From: Atkinsonella hypoxylon
Lineage: Eukaryota; Ascomycota; Sordariomycetes; Hypocreales; Clavicipitaceae
Reading direction: 5' to 3'
DNA length: 64,000 nt
Assembly (NCBI GenBank): GCA_000729835.1
Contig: JFHB01000030.1
Span: forward strand, 180,861 to 244,860
Shown here piece by piece: positions 33,566 to 45,308 of this stretch; positions within the stretch are counted from its first letter, which is position 1, and each line of letters begins with the position of its first letter. The position numbers were made by a program, and so were the translations under genes. The notes beneath the pieces are model-generated. The model was not told the DNA's origin. It was given only the letters and a program-made list of their open reading frames with translations, and searched no databases.

Positions 33566-35314
33566 ATGCCCAACGCCCTCCTCGCCGGCATCAACGCCCA
33601 CGCAAACACGCACCTCGTCATCGGCACCAACCCGCTCGCCTCCTCGCGCACCACGCAGTCCCTCGCGGCGGGCGCGCATCCCATCCTCATCGCCCCCGCC
33701 ACCGCAACGCTGCACTACACCCTGCAGGCCCAGATAGCAGAGGGCCTCGTGACGTGGAAGCAAAAGACGTTCGAGGACGACGACCTCTTCACGCTCGGCC
33801 GCGCGGGCGTCAACCACGTCGTCGACGCCGTCTTCGTCACGTCCGGCCCGCGCGACGCCCTCGCCGCGCACATCGCCGCGCTGTGCAAGAGGCACCGGAT
33901 CCCAGTCAACGTTGTCGACGCGCCGCACCTGTGCTCGTTTTCCCTGCTCTCGACTCACACCGACGGCCCGCTGCAGATCGGCATCACGACCAACGGCCGC
34001 GGGTGTAAGCTTGCGTCGAGGATTCGACGGGAGATTGCGTCGCTGCTGCCGCGTGGGCTGGGCGCCGGCTGCGAGCGGCTTGGCCGTGTGCGCAGACGCG
34101 TTCAGGAGGAGGATGGTCTCGCGCTGGGCGATCTGGAGGACTCGCTTGGGCAGGGGAGCGCGTTCAACAGGCTTGTTGGGGAGGCGGATGTGCGGAATCG
34201 TCGCATGAGGTGGCTGGGCCAGATGTGCGAGTACTGGCCGCTCAAGCGCCTTGCCACCATCACCGACCAGGACGTCGAGAGGCTTCTCTCTGCGTATCCT
34301 GGTCCGACTCCGCCTCCGGGGCTTCACGCTCCGTCGTCGTCGTCGTCGTCGTCTCCTGACGCAGAGGGCAGTCCATCCTCGCCCCGGCTGGGCAGGATCA
34401 TCCTCGCCGGGTCCGGACCCGGACATGCCGACCTGCTCACCACCGCGACTCTCAAGGCCATCCAGACAGCCGACCTCGTCCTCGCAGACAAGCTCGTGCC
34501 ATCGGGCGTTCTTGACCTCATCCCCCGCCGGACCCCCGTCCAGATCGCCCGCAAGTTCCCCGGCAACGCCGACAAGGCCCAAGCGGAGCTCCTCGACGCC
34601 GCCATGGACGGCATCCAGTCCGGCAAGACGGTCCTCCGGCTGAAGCAGGGCGACCCGTACATCTACGGCCGCGGCGGCGAGGAAGTCATCTTCTTCCAAC
34701 AGCGCGGCATGGCATCCCGCGTCACCGTCCTGCCGGGCGTAACCAGCGCCCTCAGTGCAAGTCTTTTCGCCCGCATCCCCGCCACCCAGCGAGACATCGC
34801 AGACCAGGTCCTCATATGTACGGGAACAGGCAAGAAGGGCAAGCCGCCGCGTCCCCCTTCCTACCTACCCAGCCAAACTGTCGTTTTCCTCATGGCATTG
34901 CACCGTATCGACGGCCTCGTAGCCGAGCTGACCAAGCCTCTCTCGCTACCGCCTCCGTCCGACGCGCCTCAAGACCCTCCTCCACAGCAAGTTGTCCCCG
35001 ATGAACAAGGCGAGGCCGACAAGCTGCGCGCCCTCTTTCCCATCAGAACCCCATGCGCAGTGATCGAACGAGCAAGCTGTCCCGATCAGCGCGTGATCCG
35101 AACCACTCTGCAGCATGTCGCGGAAGCCATTGAAACCGAAGGAAGCAGACCACCGGGTCTTCTCGTCGTTGGCCGCGCATGCGAGGTGCTCTTTGACAAG
35201 CCACCAGACCGCGCCTGGGTTGTGGAAGAAGGCTTCAGCGGTTTGGAAGCAGATGCGGAACAGGACAAATGGACGCTTAGGTTACAGGCCGCCATCATGG
35301 CACCTGAAGTGTGA
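33566..35314 (+). CDS. MET1: Siroheme pathway enzyme: Met8-like domain plus uroporphyrinogen-III methyltransferase (582 aa)
   Basis: Makes precorrin-2 on the route to siroheme, the cofactor of sulfite and nitrite reductase. The ATG at 33566 (MPNALLAGINAHAN) is chosen because upstream codons are only the purine-rich tract. Residues about 15-230 resemble the Met8/CysG-N dehydrogenase-ferrochelatase region (LVIGTNPLASSRTTQSLAAGAHP, NVVDAPHLCSFSLLS). A poly-Ser linker of seven serines is encoded by a GTC-type repeat (34334-34354). The methyltransferase domain starts with the SAM loop GSGPG (282-286), followed by ADKLVPSGVLDL, and contains GDPYIYGRGGEE (362-373) and LPGVTSA. All typical SUMT motifs are intact. 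Activity of the N-terminal domain is uncertain because its nucleotide-binding loop is not canonical. Confidence 0.93.
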   Translation: MPNALLAGINAHANTHLVIGTNPLASSRTTQSLAAGAHPILIAPATATLHYTLQAQIAEGLVTWKQKTFEDDDLFTLGRAGVNHVVDAVFVTSGPRDALAAHIAALCKRHRIPVNVVDAPHLCSFSLLSTHTDGPLQIGITTNGRGCKLASRIRREIASLLPRGLGAGCERLGRVRRRVQEEDGLALGDLEDSLGQGSAFNRLVGEADVRNRRMRWLGQMCEYWPLKRLATITDQDVERLLSAYPGPTPPPGLHAPSSSSSSSPDAEGSPSSPRLGRIILAGSGPGHADLLTTATLKAIQTADLVLADKLVPSGVLDLIPRRTPVQIARKFPGNADKAQAELLDAAMDGIQSGKTVLRLKQGDPYIYGRGGEEVIFFQQRGMASRVTVLPGVTSALSASLFARIPATQRDIADQVLICTGTGKKGKPPRPPSYLPSQTVVFLMALHRIDGLVAELTKPLSLPPPSDAPQDPPPQQVVPDEQGEADKLRALFPIRTPCAVIERASCPDQRVIRTTLQHVAEAIETEGSRPPGLLVVGRACEVLFDKPPDRAWVVEEGFSGLEADAEQDKWTLRLQAAIMAPEV

Positions 35315-35859
35315 TACACGGAAGCGTATCCTGCTAACATGGTCGAGTGTGGTGCCGTCGGGTCCAAGGGATTGGGATTGGGACTGGGATATACATACAT
35401 CAACAGACGCTCTGGTCAGCTCTCGTCACCTTGCATACATAGCATGGAGTTTTAACACGCTTGTTCATCAGTCATTTCAACTCTCAACCACAATACCATA
35501 ACTTTTTTTTTCAACACGTACCCATAACCATGCATTACGTATTGAAATGGTCTTTCATTTGACAGAGTTTTCACGGCCCCGAGGCTGCCATGTCTCTATA
35601 ATATCGACTGGTTTTAATGCTAATATAATGCTATGCTATACCACCGTCGCAAACAATATACAAAGTATATGCGATATCACTGCACAAATGCCTCCCCATA
35701 TTCTTCCGGGCTTCATATGGCAGAGAATCCAAAGATGCTCGATCCCTTCCTGTCAAGTGACTCATGAAATATATATATATATATATATGTACCGTGGAAA
35801 TGTGAAATTAAATAACCCGAGCCTCAAACGTGATAGCCACATGGCTCGAAACTCCCCTT
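35315..35859. other. Convergent 3' intergenic
   Basis: Shared 3' region of MET1 and the ferric reductase. It has an AT dinucleotide run at 35768-35788 and a T9 run near 35503. No gene recognised. Confidence 0.5.
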
Positions 35860-37689
35860 CTACCACGTAAAACTCTCTTCAATAAAGTCAACGACTGTGT
35901 CTCCTTGCACGGATCGCACGGCATCGCGTACATCATCTGCAAGACCACCGGGTCCACAAACAGTCACTACCATGGCTCCAATTTGCTCCTGTACCTCCTT
36001 CATGAGCAGAAGGGGAATGTTGGGGCGACCCGGAAACATTCTGACTGTTGAGCTTGAACTCACAATGTCGCGGGGGTTCAGCGGCCGCGTGACAAACACT
36101 TGGATGCGAAGTATATCTTTGCGGTTCGGAATTCGAAGAATTGCATCCATAAAAGGCCGTACCCACTCTAGTGACTCGTACGATCGAACGATCCAGACAA
36201 GAGTGACGCGTCGAGTGGCAACTGTGCCATCATTGTAACCTTCCAGGTGATGTTTTAAATAGGATATTTGGTGGGTGATACCTGTCGAGCCGGCAAAAAG
36301 TACCATGTGACCGTAGGAATCGAGGTTGTGGTGGCCGGCGTAGGGACCCTCCATTGCTGCTCTAAGACGAATGCCTCGCGGAGACATGCTGGCTGCTTTA
36401 AAGAGTTTCCGGGTGAGACCAGTTTGCGCTCCAATGATAAAAGTAACAGCTGTCGTCGCTTGCTTCTTGTCAAGGCCACCATGTAAAGGTTCTTTTTCGG
36501 ACATGGGGAGAGAATGGTCGGAAGCATGTTCTGTCCAAGCAATGGAGAAGGGATGGCTCTCCCAGGCAGTAATACCCGAAAATCGTAGATATGCATGTGT
36601 GCCAGGACGAATATCCATATACCGCGGGAGATTGACGGTGACTCGAGTGACTTCGCCCGGCATGGCTTCGCAGAAAGCGTCAGTAAATCCCTTTTTAGAC
36701 CAGTTTGTATAGGCAAGCCGGAACAATCGAGCAAAGCGGTCAGCGAACCACAAGGCCACTATGCCCATGATCCATGGCAGCTGTGGAAGGCCACCAGGCA
36801 TGGCAGAACTTGCACAATGAATCCATGTGCAAACGAAGATGATAAGGGCCAAGAGGATATGAACGTTGAGAAACGTCTCGTAAAAAGCATGTCGAAGCGG
36901 CGATACTGACGCACAAAACAGAAGGACCATGGCAGCGGTGCCAAGGAAGCCAGATCCGGTAAAGGCAGTGTCGAAGAGGGATTTGCCAACACCATGCCAG
37001 CCCTTGTTGGTAACACTGGGTATTAGCCATGCAACCGTGTGAACGATCGTTTCAGCCACCACCATTCGTCCCATCCAGCGATGTAGAAGATTGTACGTGT
37101 CGAAGCTTATTATAAGAAGCGATATCAGTAGGTTGTTCCTGCCTGCAAAGATAATCAGTGGCACCATGTTGACCAGCGCCAGGGTTCCCGAGCGACCACG
37201 AATCTCAGCACATAGGGCGAACTTGTTCTTGACGGACCAATCGAGGACGAACATATAGGCGATGTTGCTACCGAGATAGGCGACAATCATAAGCATATGA
37301 AGTCGGGATGGCAGGGTGCCTACGTTGATGGCAGACGAAAGCCTGAACTCGCGGTTATGTCGTTTCTTCCAGAGAGGGGCGTAGATAATATGCCTTTTCA
37401 TCCCAGGCATCCAGTTCCATTGCGATCTTTTCCAATATCCTTGCTTCTCTCGCGGTACAGACATGGCTGACACTTGTCGAAGCTTGGCCCAAAGAATTTC
37501 TATGATTCTGATGGCGAGCACAATCAAACCGGTAATGCCCAGAGTCCACCAGAGCAGATCACGGACGAGAAGGTTCATAGGCTGATTTACACCATTTAGC
37601 GCCGTGGTATATGGTTCAACTGTTGAACTGGGCTGTACCTCTAAAGATCCACTGGACCCTCTCTGTTCTATGGTCCTTGAAGGATCCAT
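35860..37689 (-). CDS. Ferric/cupric reductase transmembrane component (609 aa)
   Basis: A plasma-membrane flavocytochrome that moves electrons from NADPH through FAD and two hemes to extracellular ferric iron (FRE / NOX-like family). It is intronless. The ferric-reductase membrane domain contains both bis-heme HX13H pairs: H203/H217 (LLHRWMGRMVVAETIVH) and H277/H291. The FAD-binding motif HPFSIAW is at 379-385. The NADPH-binding region has EGPY (447-450) and LFAGSTGITH (464-473), and the C-terminal VCGPGG and final ESFTW fit the family. No signal peptide is evident; the N-terminus starts MDPSRTIEQRG with the first membrane segment at about 44-66. The upstream DNA is unusually long and pyrimidine-rich on the coding strand. 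I saw no clear iron-responsive GATA element. Confidence 0.93.
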   Translation of the reverse strand: MDPSRTIEQRGSSGSLEVQPSSTVEPYTTALNGVNQPMNLLVRDLLWWTLGITGLIVLAIRIIEILWAKLRQVSAMSVPREKQGYWKRSQWNWMPGMKRHIIYAPLWKKRHNREFRLSSAINVGTLPSRLHMLMIVAYLGSNIAYMFVLDWSVKNKFALCAEIRGRSGTLALVNMVPLIIFAGRNNLLISLLIISFDTYNLLHRWMGRMVVAETIVHTVAWLIPSVTNKGWHGVGKSLFDTAFTGSGFLGTAAMVLLFCASVSPLRHAFYETFLNVHILLALIIFVCTWIHCASSAMPGGLPQLPWIMGIVALWFADRFARLFRLAYTNWSKKGFTDAFCEAMPGEVTRVTVNLPRYMDIRPGTHAYLRFSGITAWESHPFSIAWTEHASDHSLPMSEKEPLHGGLDKKQATTAVTFIIGAQTGLTRKLFKAASMSPRGIRLRAAMEGPYAGHHNLDSYGHMVLFAGSTGITHQISYLKHHLEGYNDGTVATRRVTLVWIVRSYESLEWVRPFMDAILRIPNRKDILRIQVFVTRPLNPRDIVSSSSTVRMFPGRPNIPLLLMKEVQEQIGAMVVTVCGPGGLADDVRDAVRSVQGDTVVDFIEESFTW

Positions 37690-38920
37690 TGTGTCTAGCC
37701 TTCTTCAAGCTGGCGATCCAGCGCCAGCGGAAACGATTGAGAGAGGAGGAGGGGGACTGCGAAGGGACAACAAGAGACGTGGACGTCACAATGATTGTGG
37801 TATGAATAGGCAGTCCAAAAGATAAAAAGCCGTGAAGAGAATGTGAACCCGCTCGCGAGGTTGAGTGTGTCGATCTTGTTCCCGTCCAGGAGCAATTCGG
37901 GAAGCTCAAGGACGAGATGTGAAAGTGATCAAGGCACAGACACACACAGGGCTTATGAGAGGGGAAAACGGCTGGGCAGAGGCAGAGGCGACGTTCCTAT
38001 TACACCGACACGTTCGATCGCATCATGTGTGCATGAAGGAACGACTCGGGCACAGGGATCGATGCAACGAGAGCTGGCGGTTTCGAAGAGTCAGGGTATG
38101 CCGGTCTTGTTTTGAACCAGGAGGGCAGTGAAGGGTCAGAAAAGAGAGCGATGGAATGCAGCGGGAGAGAAATCAGTTAATTCGTTCCGCACTGGCCAGG
38201 CCTCGTCGTCGGGGACCTGAAGCTATTTGGGCAACGGGAAGAGAAGGGGGAAGAGTTGAGGGCAACGAACTAATACAGAAGGATTGGAAGAAACCAACGA
38301 CGGATAGCTCCCAGGCGGAGGGTTTTCGACTTTGGCAGAATAGGCGTGGTTCTGCGGACTCCTTCCGCGGGCTCTTCCTTGTTTTGGTGTAGGGAATGGC
38401 AAAAGGCGAAACCGTAGCACATGTAGATGGAAATGCCAAGGGAAATTGCGTCGCAGCAGCAGCCCAGGGAACGAGCCGCGCGCGAATTGAATATATAAGA
38501 TGAACAGGCTCCACGATATGAGTGTCTGCAGTTTCTGATTTTTCCGTTTGTTTCGATGATGCAAGAGTGTCCAGTAGCGTCGAGTAATTGACTGGACGAG
38601 AGGTGATGAGATTGCAGAAGAGCCACAGAAGAGCCACAGGTTGGTAAGTTGGCGAAAGAGCAGAGGGCCTGTATCCCTGCCAAATATTGTCTGCTTTCGG
38701 GGCTGATATTGATTTGCTCGAGTGCTCGCTTTTCTCTAAAGGAACGGGAAGGGGTCGCACCGGTGACGACACTGCGTGGTTCAGAGAGGCAGAGAACGGA
38801 CGGATTGTCCTATCCGCAGGTTGATCACGGTGAGATACGCTAGTCCTGATCCCTGCCAAGAAACCGGAGGTAGAGAAGTGCGAAAAGAAGGGCAAAATGA
38901 AAGAACGCTAATGGGTGCGT

Positions 38921-38951
38921 GCGTGGATGCGTGGATGCGTGGATGCGTGGA
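38921..38951 (+). repeat. Octamer tandem repeat (GCGTGGAT), about 3.9 copies
   Basis: Exact tandem copies of GCGTGGAT in the region upstream of the ferric reductase gene. Confidence 0.9.
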
Positions 38952-39256
38952 CAGACGTGATACTGCTTGCTGCTGGGCGATGAGGAATGCAAGTTGGAAA
39001 GGCACGAAACGGATGGCTTGCGAGGCAAACAGGATCCACCTGGCTACACAAATCGAGCCAGCAAGACGAGAGGGAAAGGGCACAAGTGATCGAAGCCAAA
39101 CCCCAAAAGCTCAAAACTCGAGAAACAAGTCAACTTGAGCAGGGGGAAGTGGCCGCGACGACCCAAATATGAGGGAAATGGACACGCTAGAGTTCGCGGG
39201 CTCGAGCATAAGAGCCGCTGGCCGAATGGTTCACAGGCAATAGTCCGTGTCTTCAT

Positions 39257-39296
39257 CCATCTGTTCTGTCATCTGTTCTGTTCTGTTCTGTTCTGG
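39257..39296 (+). repeat. TTCTG pentanucleotide repeat
   Basis: A cluster of CTGTT/TTCTG units, four of them contiguous at the 3' end, interrupted by CATCTG. Confidence 0.85.
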
Positions 39297-40776
39297 CAGA
39301 TGAAGGGAAATTTACAATGAATGCAGGTACAGCCAACCCACTATGCATTGTTTAGGTACCTTCAAGATAGGTACTGATTGGCGCAGGGTTTCTGGCGGCG
39401 CCCCATATTTTATGAAGTACACAAAGGGGTGGAAAAGATCACGACCCCTCGGTTCACCCAATTTAGTGGACCGATGCGTCGTGTAATTTCTCACCTGCGT
39501 GGTACAATCTCGACGACCCCGTTGCCACTGTGTAGGTAGGTACGAGGTAAGTATGTACATACACACGTACGGAGCACATCCATGCACAGGTAACAGCAGT
39601 AGACAGGGGTCGAAGTAGGCATGGACGGGCATGGACGATGCCAGCAGCCGCACCTTAGTTGCCAGCCATCTTTGAGCGTCCAAACGCGGGTAATGAACAG
39701 CAACTCACCACCACTGGAGCCGCCTGATTGGGTGCTTCTGGGGCATTGACTCAATGTCTGGTCCACAGCGCAGGCCGTGGCAGGTCACTGGCTGGCACTG
39801 TCTCTCGCCGGTATTACATCAATGCAGATCCTACCGGGCCTGTCTTCAAGGGGGGCATTGACCAGATTGGACACCAGAACAGCAGATCTGCATCATTCTG
39901 AACTTTGAGAAAAACATCTGCCCGAGCCCTCGTGACTGCCAGACCGACTGTCTGGATCTTATATCAGTCGTCCTCACACGTTCTTTTTGCCTCTGATTGT
40001 TCTTGGCTCTAATAGTCCAGAGGCTGCCTCGTGTTTCCCTGCTCTTGCTTCCAGCAGACGGATGGTTGGCTCTCGTACCACTTGGCCGCATCCCCCTTGC
40101 ATGTGCCCCTTGCATGCCCGTGGTTCCGATAAGGTCAACAAGCTCAAATATTAGAGGCTCGATGAGCTGCAACCGAGATTTCATGTGGCGCCACTTCCAG
40201 TCCAACGGCGGTTCCTGACTGGCTGCCACCCGCTTCCACCCGCTTCCACCCGCTGCTGCCAGTTGCCGCCGCTCTCCTGAAACCGACTTGTCTCTCTTTT
40301 GTGGTTCGTTGGCTGGCTGGTAATACGGGATAGGCAGCGCTTGGATCGCCAAATTCCGACGCGCTAACTGGAGGGTCGTTCTTAAAGAATGGGCCCCTTC
40401 AATGCAGAAGTCCCGTTCGTGCCCACCTTGTCCAACAATGGAGGCTTAAAATGCTCTTGCCCTTTATTTATCATTAGCTCCTCTTCTCACCACCAGCCCC
40501 GCGCTGGTTCGTAACTGACTATTCACCGACCTTGACGTGCCGTGCATTAATGCCCCAATGATATACTAGTAGGCATCGACTGCCAGTTAGCTACGTACAT
40601 ACCTATGCTGCTACGTAGAAGAGAGTGCTTGCTAAAGGACACGAGACACCGAGTACCATCGGCCCCCAAACCCGGGTTCTGGTGACAGTCATGCAATGCT
40701 AAGCGCTGACAAAGACGCGAACAAAATTGTTACCAGGCCCCGGCAGGTATGTCGTACTACATTCGGGATGTCTTGT

Positions 40777-40800
40777 GATCGATGACGAGATCGATGACGA
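40777..40800 (+). repeat. 12-bp tandem duplication
   Basis: Two exact adjacent copies of GATCGATGACGA in intergenic DNA. Confidence 0.9.
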
Positions 40801-42258
40801 GAACTCAAAGTATCTCCAGGATCCGGGTTGGCGCGCATGAACCTACCTCCCTTAGATCAGCATCTACTTGATGGTAGAGCGCGTTGTAGATCTAGGCTAT
40901 CGTCCCTTGAAGCCTTTCACCGCCCTCAAAGACATTCATGTGTAGTTGTTCGTTCACCTGTCGGCAGGCAGGAGGGCTGATTCAACATCCCTTGCGTGCC
41001 TTATTCCAAGTTATCAGTTCACACTCGGCTCCAGCCGCCGGATAGTCATGCGAATGAGTCTCTTCACACACCTAGTTAATACCCAGAGTACTCGCTGAGG
41101 CCTGCTGAAATCTGCCTGGGTATCTACGGAATAGACAATCATCTACTGGCTGCATGAGAATGGAGAAGCACGACGCCGACAACGTGTCAAGGTAGTATTA
41201 CGTGACTTCATGCTCCTGTCATTGATTCTACAATACAATATAACCCCATGTATGATTTTGCAGAGATACAAACCCCATTTTATACAGCTGGCATGTTCCC
41301 CTCTAACAGCTGCAATCAGCCGGCTAAGTGGGTCCAGGCTAGAAGCTATTAGGGAGGCACAAGGTGGATATACAGCAGGGTACTGAACGCTACTGAAAGA
41401 TACATTTCTTTTTAGGTAATTTTGCGTCAATTAAAAGTCACTTCTAGCTCCACACTGAAATCTATGCATTTCCGAACTGACCGTTGATAGGCTCCTTCCC
41501 CCCTGTCAAGTTACCGATGCAAAATTAAAGAAAACTGTATTGTACACTGTCACTGCCAGCATTAGGAGCTTATACAATCACGACCGACTTGTGATAGTGG
41601 GAGACGGATCGATGCCTAAGCGTGCATATGTGGAGACTCTGTATTGTGTGGTCCCTGTTGCTACGCCAAGGCCACTATTCCGTAGTCCGTGTTAAATTAA
41701 ATGAGTTCATGCAGATTCAGAACAAACTTAACAATAGACAATAGAGTCATGCAATAACCTTCTCTTTGCGTACGAACTTATGGATGCACCAGTGCATAAT
41801 ACCTGTGCAAGTCACTTCGACATAATTCTTTGAATTTCAAAGTAAGACAATGGAATGAGCATTGAAGGTACAATGGCCAAAACGACATGCCACGTTTTCG
41901 CTCTGCATGCATCAGCATGACCATTTATTGTCGGAGAATGATCAGGTCGCAGGATTCTCAACACCTGTTGTTCTCTCTGTTATACAAGTAAATAGTGAAC
42001 CGCAGCAGCTCTCCTTCAATCTGCGACAAATTCTCTTACGACAAAGGCCCTGCGTACGTTATGCTGGCCGAGCCACATGGACGAGTTCTCCAGCCACACC
42101 AGCCACAGGCTCCAATGTCCTCCTGCCTGAGGCACCAACCCTTCTGTCCGCGGCTGTGGTGACGCACCCGAACAGCAGCCGGAAATTTCCAGATGCGCCG
42201 AAACAGCATCACGAGCTGTCGTTGAACCATAGTCGTCCCGCCCATTGAGCTCGAAATC

Positions 42259-42969
42259 ATGGGTGCCAATACGTCCAAGCAAGACGCCAATGGCCAGTAT
42301 CAATGGAACGCGTAAGTTCATCATTCTTCTCACCATTGACCGCTCCCACTCCCTGCAGGAAGAAATCCAGAGGTCAGCAACTGACAAGCATATTACAAAC
42401 AGCTCAGGTCCTCCTAGCGTCTCTCTTGACGTCGTCGACTCATTGCGCTCCAGCCCCGAGGTACAACGGCCCCCATATACCGCTACTCACATCATACTTT
42501 CTACACGATCCAATCACTTGGGCCACATACGAAAAGACAAGACTGGTTCTCCGATGTCAAGCTCTTTTGCTAATCAAGTCAATAACCCCAACAGACCGAT
42601 GCCTCCCGCGCCAAACTGATCGAGCAACACATTCAAGCCCGCGTAGCTGAAGAGCTCAAGAAGCTGCAACAGAAGGAGTCGGAAGCTCTCCATATCGCTC
42701 ACGAGAAAATCGCCGCCGCTGAACCCACTGACGAAAAGGGCACCACCAGCTTCTCGCTTAGCAAGGAAGTCGACGAGCTGCGACGCAAGCTCGAGGAGAG
42801 AAAAAGGATTCGCGATTTGCCTGAGAGTGTGGACAAAGCGCGCAGTCAGGTAATTTGGTGCTTGAGAGAAAACGACAGGAGGCCATTGGACTGTTGGCAA
42901 GAAGTGGAAAACTTCAAGGCAGAGGTGAAGAAGTTGGAGAAGGCTTGGGTCGACAAGACTACCTCGTGA
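42259..42969 (+). CDS. MIC19: MICOS subunit Mic19 (161 aa)
   Basis: A component of the mitochondrial contact-site and cristae-organising system on the inner membrane. Exons 42259-42311, 42403-42460 and 42595-42969. Intron 1 has a GTAAGT donor and CTGAC branch site; intron 2 is 134 nt. The N-terminus MGANTSKQD is a good N-myristoylation signal, as known for Mic19. A central charged coiled coil follows (AKLIEQHIQARVAEELKKLQ and ELRRKLEERKRI). The C-terminus carries the conserved CLRENDRRPLDCW block, a CHCH-like CX10C pair, then EVENFKAEVKKLEKAWVDK. The family (DUF1690) fit is strong in every exon. It is convergent with TYW3. Confidence 0.92.
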
Positions 42970-43548
42970 ACGGGGCAGTGAAGAATCTCATTGTGCACTT
43001 GGTAGAGTGTAAGGGGACATGGTCAGGACTCAAAGCTACGATTCCCGTTATATCTCTTGGCGAATGGAGAATTCTCTGATATGATGGATGGCGAAAGACG
43101 GGGTTTTCGTGTATATTAATGCATTCGTACGTGGAAACATAAGCGATATAAACGGGCAATAATTTACAAAGGAGTCACAGGGAAGGCCTTTACATGTTAT
43201 GCACATATCGGTACTAGATCTCGGCAGATTAGCCATCTGTTGCAAAAATCAACCATTGACGACTACAGAGATAAGTCGGTTTTATCAGAACATGGCCAAC
43301 GGCCAAAATGGTTGTAGATGCACATTCTGACCTACCTTGGCTCAGTCAACCGAGCCAGTATATTTTCTAACCAGTGATCTTGCATCGCCTTGTTCCAGTC
43401 CTAACATCTCATATAGATCGTTCAGCTCATCTACTTTCCACGTCTAACATATCCCACCATTCTATACCCAGACCAAACCAGCGCTACAATAAAAATATAT
43501 TTTCGACCTCACTATGCCATGCTTAAGTACCCAAACTCCTCGAAATAG
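42970..43548. other. Convergent 3' intergenic, about 0.6 kb
   Basis: Holds the 3' ends of MIC19 and TYW3. I see nothing further. Confidence 0.5.
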
Positions 43549-44590
43549 TCATGGTAGAACATCGAAACAAGCCACATCCGTCCCCACCGCATCCTCGATA
43601 TGGCCCTTCCTCGCATTCTCCTCCCGTAACGCCTCCTTGCGCCTCAATCCTTCCCTTCTCAATCTCTCTCGTCTCGCTGCCGCATCTTCCCATTGTTTCC
43701 CCTCTGGATTCAATTTCCGCTTAGGCTCCAACACCACTGCTTTAAAGGCCTCGCGAAACCTCGCTATCCGCTTGGCATTCTCGCAGAACCGCTCGTTCGC
43801 AATTTCCATTAGCATGTGAAGATACGTCTGCGGAACGAGAGAGTACCGCGTTCCGTTTCCCTCGTAGCCGATGAGGGATTCGAAGCTCAGGCCCATGGAT
43901 CGAACAGCTACGATGGGTGAGACGACGGAAGAGTCTCCGTTGGGAGCGACGTTGATGGCGCCAGACTCGCGGAAGCCTGCCTGGAGGGCTGAGCGCAGAA
44001 GAGCTTGCGCATGCGTTGGCGATGCGGCAAGGACATGGAGAATCTGAAGACGGTGAGCCTCTTACATGTGTATATATGTATGTATTTCGTGTTATGAAAT
44101 AAGTGCCGCATGGTTCTCGTTCTTGAGCTTAGGGTAGCTCATGCGAAGTGGCACTCACCATAGGTTCAAACTTGAAATGAATCAGTCTTCTTTCTTTTGT
44201 CGAATCGCAAGCTCCGTTGCTCATTTTAAAGCTTTGCATCCAGTCACTGCCATCGACCGGATCGTGGGATACAAATAGCCATGTTCCGCCCGCACCTTTG
44301 CCCCCTACGCCAGCTATTTGTGATGACGCACGCTCATCCGTGTTGGGCGCGGAGGATTTGTTGCCCTCAAGGAACACACTCACTCTCCCCGCGCAGCTGC
44401 TTGTTGTGACGAAGCCCTCTGCGCTGTTGATCTCGTCTATCAGGAAGCGGATGCCCTCGTCGACTGTGCCCTTTGGCGAAGCATCAGTGTACTCTGCATC
44501 CGGGACTGCGAGCTGCTCCAGAGTCTTGGACTTTCTGCAAGAGAAGGCTTGTGATGGCGCGGGGAATGCTGTCCCGCCGGAGTGGTGCAT
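43549..44590 (-). CDS. TYW3: tRNA wybutosine-synthesizing protein 3 (308 aa)
   Basis: The SAM-dependent methyltransferase that acts on the tricyclic base at position 37 of phenylalanine tRNA during wybutosine synthesis. Exons 44159-44590 and 43549-44043 are joined in phase 0 with a GTGAGT donor. The start MHHSGGTAFPAPSQAF leads into SKTLEQLAVPDAEYTDASPKGTVDEGI, then the signature EGFVTTSSCAGRVSVFLEG and WLFVSHDPV. After the intron come ILHVLAASPTHAQALLRSALQAGFRESGAIN and VAVRSMGLSFE. A C-terminal Arg/Glu-rich helix extends beyond the core domain. The motifs are intact. It lies about 0.7 kb upstream of the MET16 3' end on the same strand, but there is no sign of co-transcription. Confidence 0.95.
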
Positions 44591-45308
44591 GCTATTATGT
44601 GGTTTGTTTCACGCAATAAGTTGTTTGATCTCCGTCTCCAGGGCTGAAGGTGGTGGTCCCGAGATGTTATTGAGTTGTACGTTCGAAATGATTCGCATGA
44701 CAACCTAGACTAGGATGCAGATAGTCATCGAAACGAATGGCCTCAACAGGAAAGGAGTTTCGTATACTCTGCACACATGAGCGAACTGGAAAATGTAGGT
44801 CGAGTCTCTGGGACATCGTTCGTTGAGGTTTCAATATCTATCATGGTTATGCGTGAACCAATCACGGCCTTGCGCGGGGTGAGAAGTGGGCAAAATGGTC
44901 CTCATTAGTTACGACTTCGTTCACTGAGCACATAAGAGATGCACCATGGCGAGCACGAGTTCGAGTGAGTCCAGCTTGAGTAATCTTACTTTTATTTATT
45001 CAGTGCGGATGCAGTAGCTACAGTGCCTATGATGGCCTACTAACGCAAAGAAAAGAAATGCTGCCAACGCTGTGCATCCAGGATATCGTCAAAACTTCCA
45101 AAAGGGCCAAGATTCAGTGCTAGCCCTTCGTCAACATTCGTAACTCCTTTTTTTCTATTTGAAAAATCAAGCACTCGTAAAATCCATCGATAAAACTCGA
45201 AAAATATTGCGCCAGACGACCACCTGCAGGAAAATGCTCGAGAAGCGCGTCCCGTCCAGTCCCCTTATAGAAGCTGAGCAGTATGCCTTCGATGGGGACT
45301 TGTTCGTC
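44591..45308. other. Intergenic, about 0.7 kb
   Basis: Between the TYW3 start and the MET16 stop, both on the minus strand. It must hold the TYW3 promoter and MET16 3' UTR. No motif is identified. Confidence 0.5.

Larger units (their letters stand above)
37690..42258. other. Large divergent intergenic region, about 4.6 kb
   Basis: Lies between the ferric reductase (minus) and MIC19 (plus). Within it are several short tandem repeats (listed separately) and a long purine-rich plus strand (37730-39200). A 240-codon minus-strand open frame at 38173-38895 lacks motifs. A 10-mer CGCTTCCACC is tandemly repeated at 40231-40250. No gene can be supported. Confidence 0.5.

Noticed and set aside
33494..34699. 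401-codon open frame antisense to MET1
   Set aside because: It is a shadow of GC-rich MET1 coding DNA; its product is Arg/Gly/Val-biased with no motif, while the plus strand has full enzyme motifs.
38173..38895. 240-codon minus-strand frame upstream of the ferric reductase
   Set aside because: Ser/Pro/Leu-rich composition explained by the pyrimidine-rich strand, with no motif or domain.
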